Shown in pieces: positions 7,300-8,370 of a stretch of DNA of 8,370 nt. The translations under genes were made by a program, and so were the position numbers. Under the pieces are notes generated by a model, which was not told where the DNA came from, did no database searches, and was given only the letters and a program-made list of their open reading frames with translations. This DNA is from CAYSHJ01 sp964589725 (GTDB taxonomy: Bacteria; Planctomycetota; Planctomycetia; Planctomycetales; Planctomycetaceae): positions 1 through 8,370 of the forward strand of contig CAZPUJ010000613.1 in assembly GCA_964589725.1 (NCBI GenBank), written 5' to 3'. The first letter of the stretch is position 1, and each line of letters opens with the position of its first letter.

Positions 7300-7488
7300 T
7301 CAGTGACTCTTCGAAACCCAGGTGAGCTGGTCAAGGATCAACTCCGTACGCAAACGATTCTGCGGCTGCCCAAGAAAGATGTCAACGCGAAGCACACGAG
7401 ACTCAGGACCGACGTTGCTGTCGCCAACGTCACTTCTTCGACCCGGAGTGCTCCTCGACGTCTTGCGTCGTTTGGTCGTTGCGGGCAT
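7300..7488 (-). CDS. Possible small basic protein or leader peptide ahead of the DUF1501 gene
   Basis: An open frame of 62 codons with no recognised family. Two things favour translation. AAGGGG lies at 7495-7500, six bases before its ATG. Its stop is followed after only two bases by the DUF1501 ATG, an arrangement common in coupled genes. The first half is rich in Arg, Lys, Ser and Thr (MPATTKRRKTSRSTPGRR); the second half is more like a folded segment (VLRVDIFLGQPQNRLRTELI). No signal peptide or membrane helix is visible. The frame could be a chance ORF in GC-rich DNA, a leader that lets ribosomes reach the DUF1501 start, or the remnant of a longer gene. No better use of 7298-7557 was found on either strand. 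Confidence 0.4.
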   Translation of the reverse strand: MPATTKRRKTSRSTPGRRSDVGDSNVGPESRVLRVDIFLGQPQNRLRTELILDQLTWVSKSH

Positions 7489-7494
7489 GGCGTT

Positions 7495-7500
7495 CCCCTT
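7495..7500 (-). promoter_or_regulatory. Candidate ribosome-binding site of the small ORF
   Basis: On the minus strand the bases are AAGGGG, six bases before the ATG at 7488. The match to the consensus is partial, but it is the only purine run of this kind in the gap and is well placed. Confidence 0.35.
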
Positions 7501-7557
7501 TCAGTCTGGCGCGCCATTCATCACGGATCGCGGTTCGGTCCGAAATTGTATCGCGCT

Positions 7558-8370
7558 TCACAGGGGCTGGTCGCCGCCGGACATAAGGCGGATGACAGCA
7601 TCGTACAGCGCCGGCACCGTCTCTTTGTGATCACCTTGAACATAGAAGCTCTCGCCGCCGTCGGCGACCGTGCGGACCAGGATCGTCTTGAATGGGCGGA
7701 AATAATAGCGCGGGTCGGACTTGGGAGCTTCGTGATTCAAGTCGTCGCCCAAACTCGGCAGGTCAAACACGGCGGTGGTGAAGTGGCAAATCTTTTCGCG
7801 GTGCTGATGTGCAACGTTGCGAGCCATCGCCAACGCCTTGAGGTACACCTCCGGCCCCATCACGGCCGTGCCGATGTTGAGGAACACGCCGCCTTCAAGG
7901 TTCGTCACCGACTGCGTGAAGATCAGAAAGTCGATGAGCGATGCTCCACCCGCCGCCGCGCCGTCGAAGTTTGGATGCTCGTGAACGATGTCTTGTCCGA
8001 TGGCGACATGCACCGTGACGGGAACTCGCAACCGATATCCCGCCGCAAAGACGCTCGTCTCGCGGTACGGAAATTGTTCGTCGTCGATCATTCGGCCAAC
8101 CGCCTCGCCAAAACCGAGACCATCATGATAGCCCGCCTTCACGGCGTCGTTGAGTCTTCCGGTCTCGTGCCACAAGCCGAACTGCCCCTCGCTCACGTAC
8201 TTCGCGACGCTCTCGCACGTCTGCCCGATCATCGCCAGCTCGAAGTCATGAATCGCTCCCGCGCCGTTGAAGCCGAGATGCGTGATGAGACCTCGCCGCA
8301 TGAGATCAATCAGAAGCGGAGCATTCCCCGCCCGCAACACATGGGCGCCGCAGAGCAAGATCACCGCTCG
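7558..8370 (-). CDS. Conserved protein of unknown function, 5' end beyond the window
   Basis: The frame stays open to the window edge, reading R-A before the GTG at 8364, so this is the last 270 residues of a longer protein. It has no signal peptide or membrane helix in the visible part and looks cytoplasmic. Motif-like blocks, numbered from that GTG, are LLCGAHVLRAG (3-13), LMRRGLITHLGFNGAGAIHD (21-40), VPVTVHVAIGQDIVHEHPNF (114-133), SLIDFLIFT (142-150), GGVFLNIGTAVMGPEVYLKA (158-177) and YYFRPFKTILVRTVADGG (220-237). The Gly-rich turns after strands, and NGAGAIHDFE in particular, suggest a Rossmann-like alpha/beta fold that binds a nucleotide or phosphate. I considered a remote relationship to deoxyhypusine-synthase-like proteins because of the order of strand, VPV-type strand and late GGxxLNxG strand, but the catalytic region cannot be matched by eye. 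The stop lies 69 bases before the small ORF, so co-transcription with the DUF1501 gene is possible. Confidence 0.82.
   Translation of the reverse strand, partial: RAVILLCGAHVLRAGNAPLLIDLMRRGLITHLGFNGAGAIHDFELAMIGQTCESVAKYVSEGQFGLWHETGRLNDAVKAGYHDGLGFGEAVGRMIDDEQFPYRETSVFAAGYRLRVPVTVHVAIGQDIVHEHPNFDGAAAGGASLIDFLIFTQSVTNLEGGVFLNIGTAVMGPEVYLKALAMARNVAHQHREKICHFTTAVFDLPSLGDDLNHEAPKSDPRYYFRPFKTILVRTVADGGESFYVQGDHKETVPALYDAVIRLMSGGDQPL

Noticed and set aside
7524..7542. Short hairpin CGGATCG/CGGTCCG as a terminator after the gene ending at 7558
   Set aside because: The stem has a mismatch on the minus strand and no following T-run, so it does not support transcription ending there.
7545..7550. TACAAT on the minus strand as a -10 element for the DUF1501 unit
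   Set aside because: At 17-18 base spacing the expected -35 positions read CGACCA or GCGACC, which do not resemble TTGACA. A single hexamer is not enough to call a promoter.

Overview
The window looks like a stretch of planctomycete chromosome (Planctomycetota, Pirellulales/Gemmatales-like). This is inferred from family content: a Tat-exported DUF1501 protein, an exported PQQ-type propeller opening with the WPQWRGPNRDG motif typical of that phylum, and a Tat-exported NHL-repeat protein. Base composition is GC-rich and even, with no sign of insertion sequences, phage genes, tRNA or rRNA genes, or CRISPR repeats. This is gene content inferred by reading, not a database match.

Layout. Plus strand, 1-1499: the 3' part of an RluA-type pseudouridine synthase gene, whose start lies before the window, is followed 17 bases later by a complete rhomboid-type intramembrane serine protease gene. 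Minus strand, 1474-2517: a Tat-exported six-bladed NHL propeller, whose end overlaps the end of the rhomboid gene tail to tail by 26 bases. Positions 2518-2768 carry no gene. They hold the NHL leader with a strong Shine-Dalgarno sequence and a hairpin that probably terminates the next minus-strand unit.

Minus strand, 8370 down to 2769, is read here as one probable transcription unit. In order of transcription it holds: the 3' part of an uncharacterised conserved gene (7558 to beyond 8370); a tentative 62-codon small ORF (7300-7488); a DUF1501 gene (5927-7297); a large secreted protein made of a PQQ-like propeller fused to a seven-bladed WD40 propeller (3560-5842); and a 264-residue protein with one N-terminal membrane helix (2769-3563). 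The last gene is joined to the propeller gene by an ATGA stop/start overlap. The hairpin at 2664-2691 follows it.

How the genes may work together. DUF1501, the PQQ-WD40 fusion and the NHL protein all carry export signals, so much of the window encodes envelope or periplasmic proteins. The tight coupling of the two-propeller protein to a membrane-anchored protein suggests a complex at the cytoplasmic membrane, but its function cannot be read from sequence. The rhomboid and RluA genes look like ordinary housekeeping neighbours. I found no convincing undescribed system. The strongest candidate for a second look is the coupled pair of propeller fusion plus anchored protein of unknown family.
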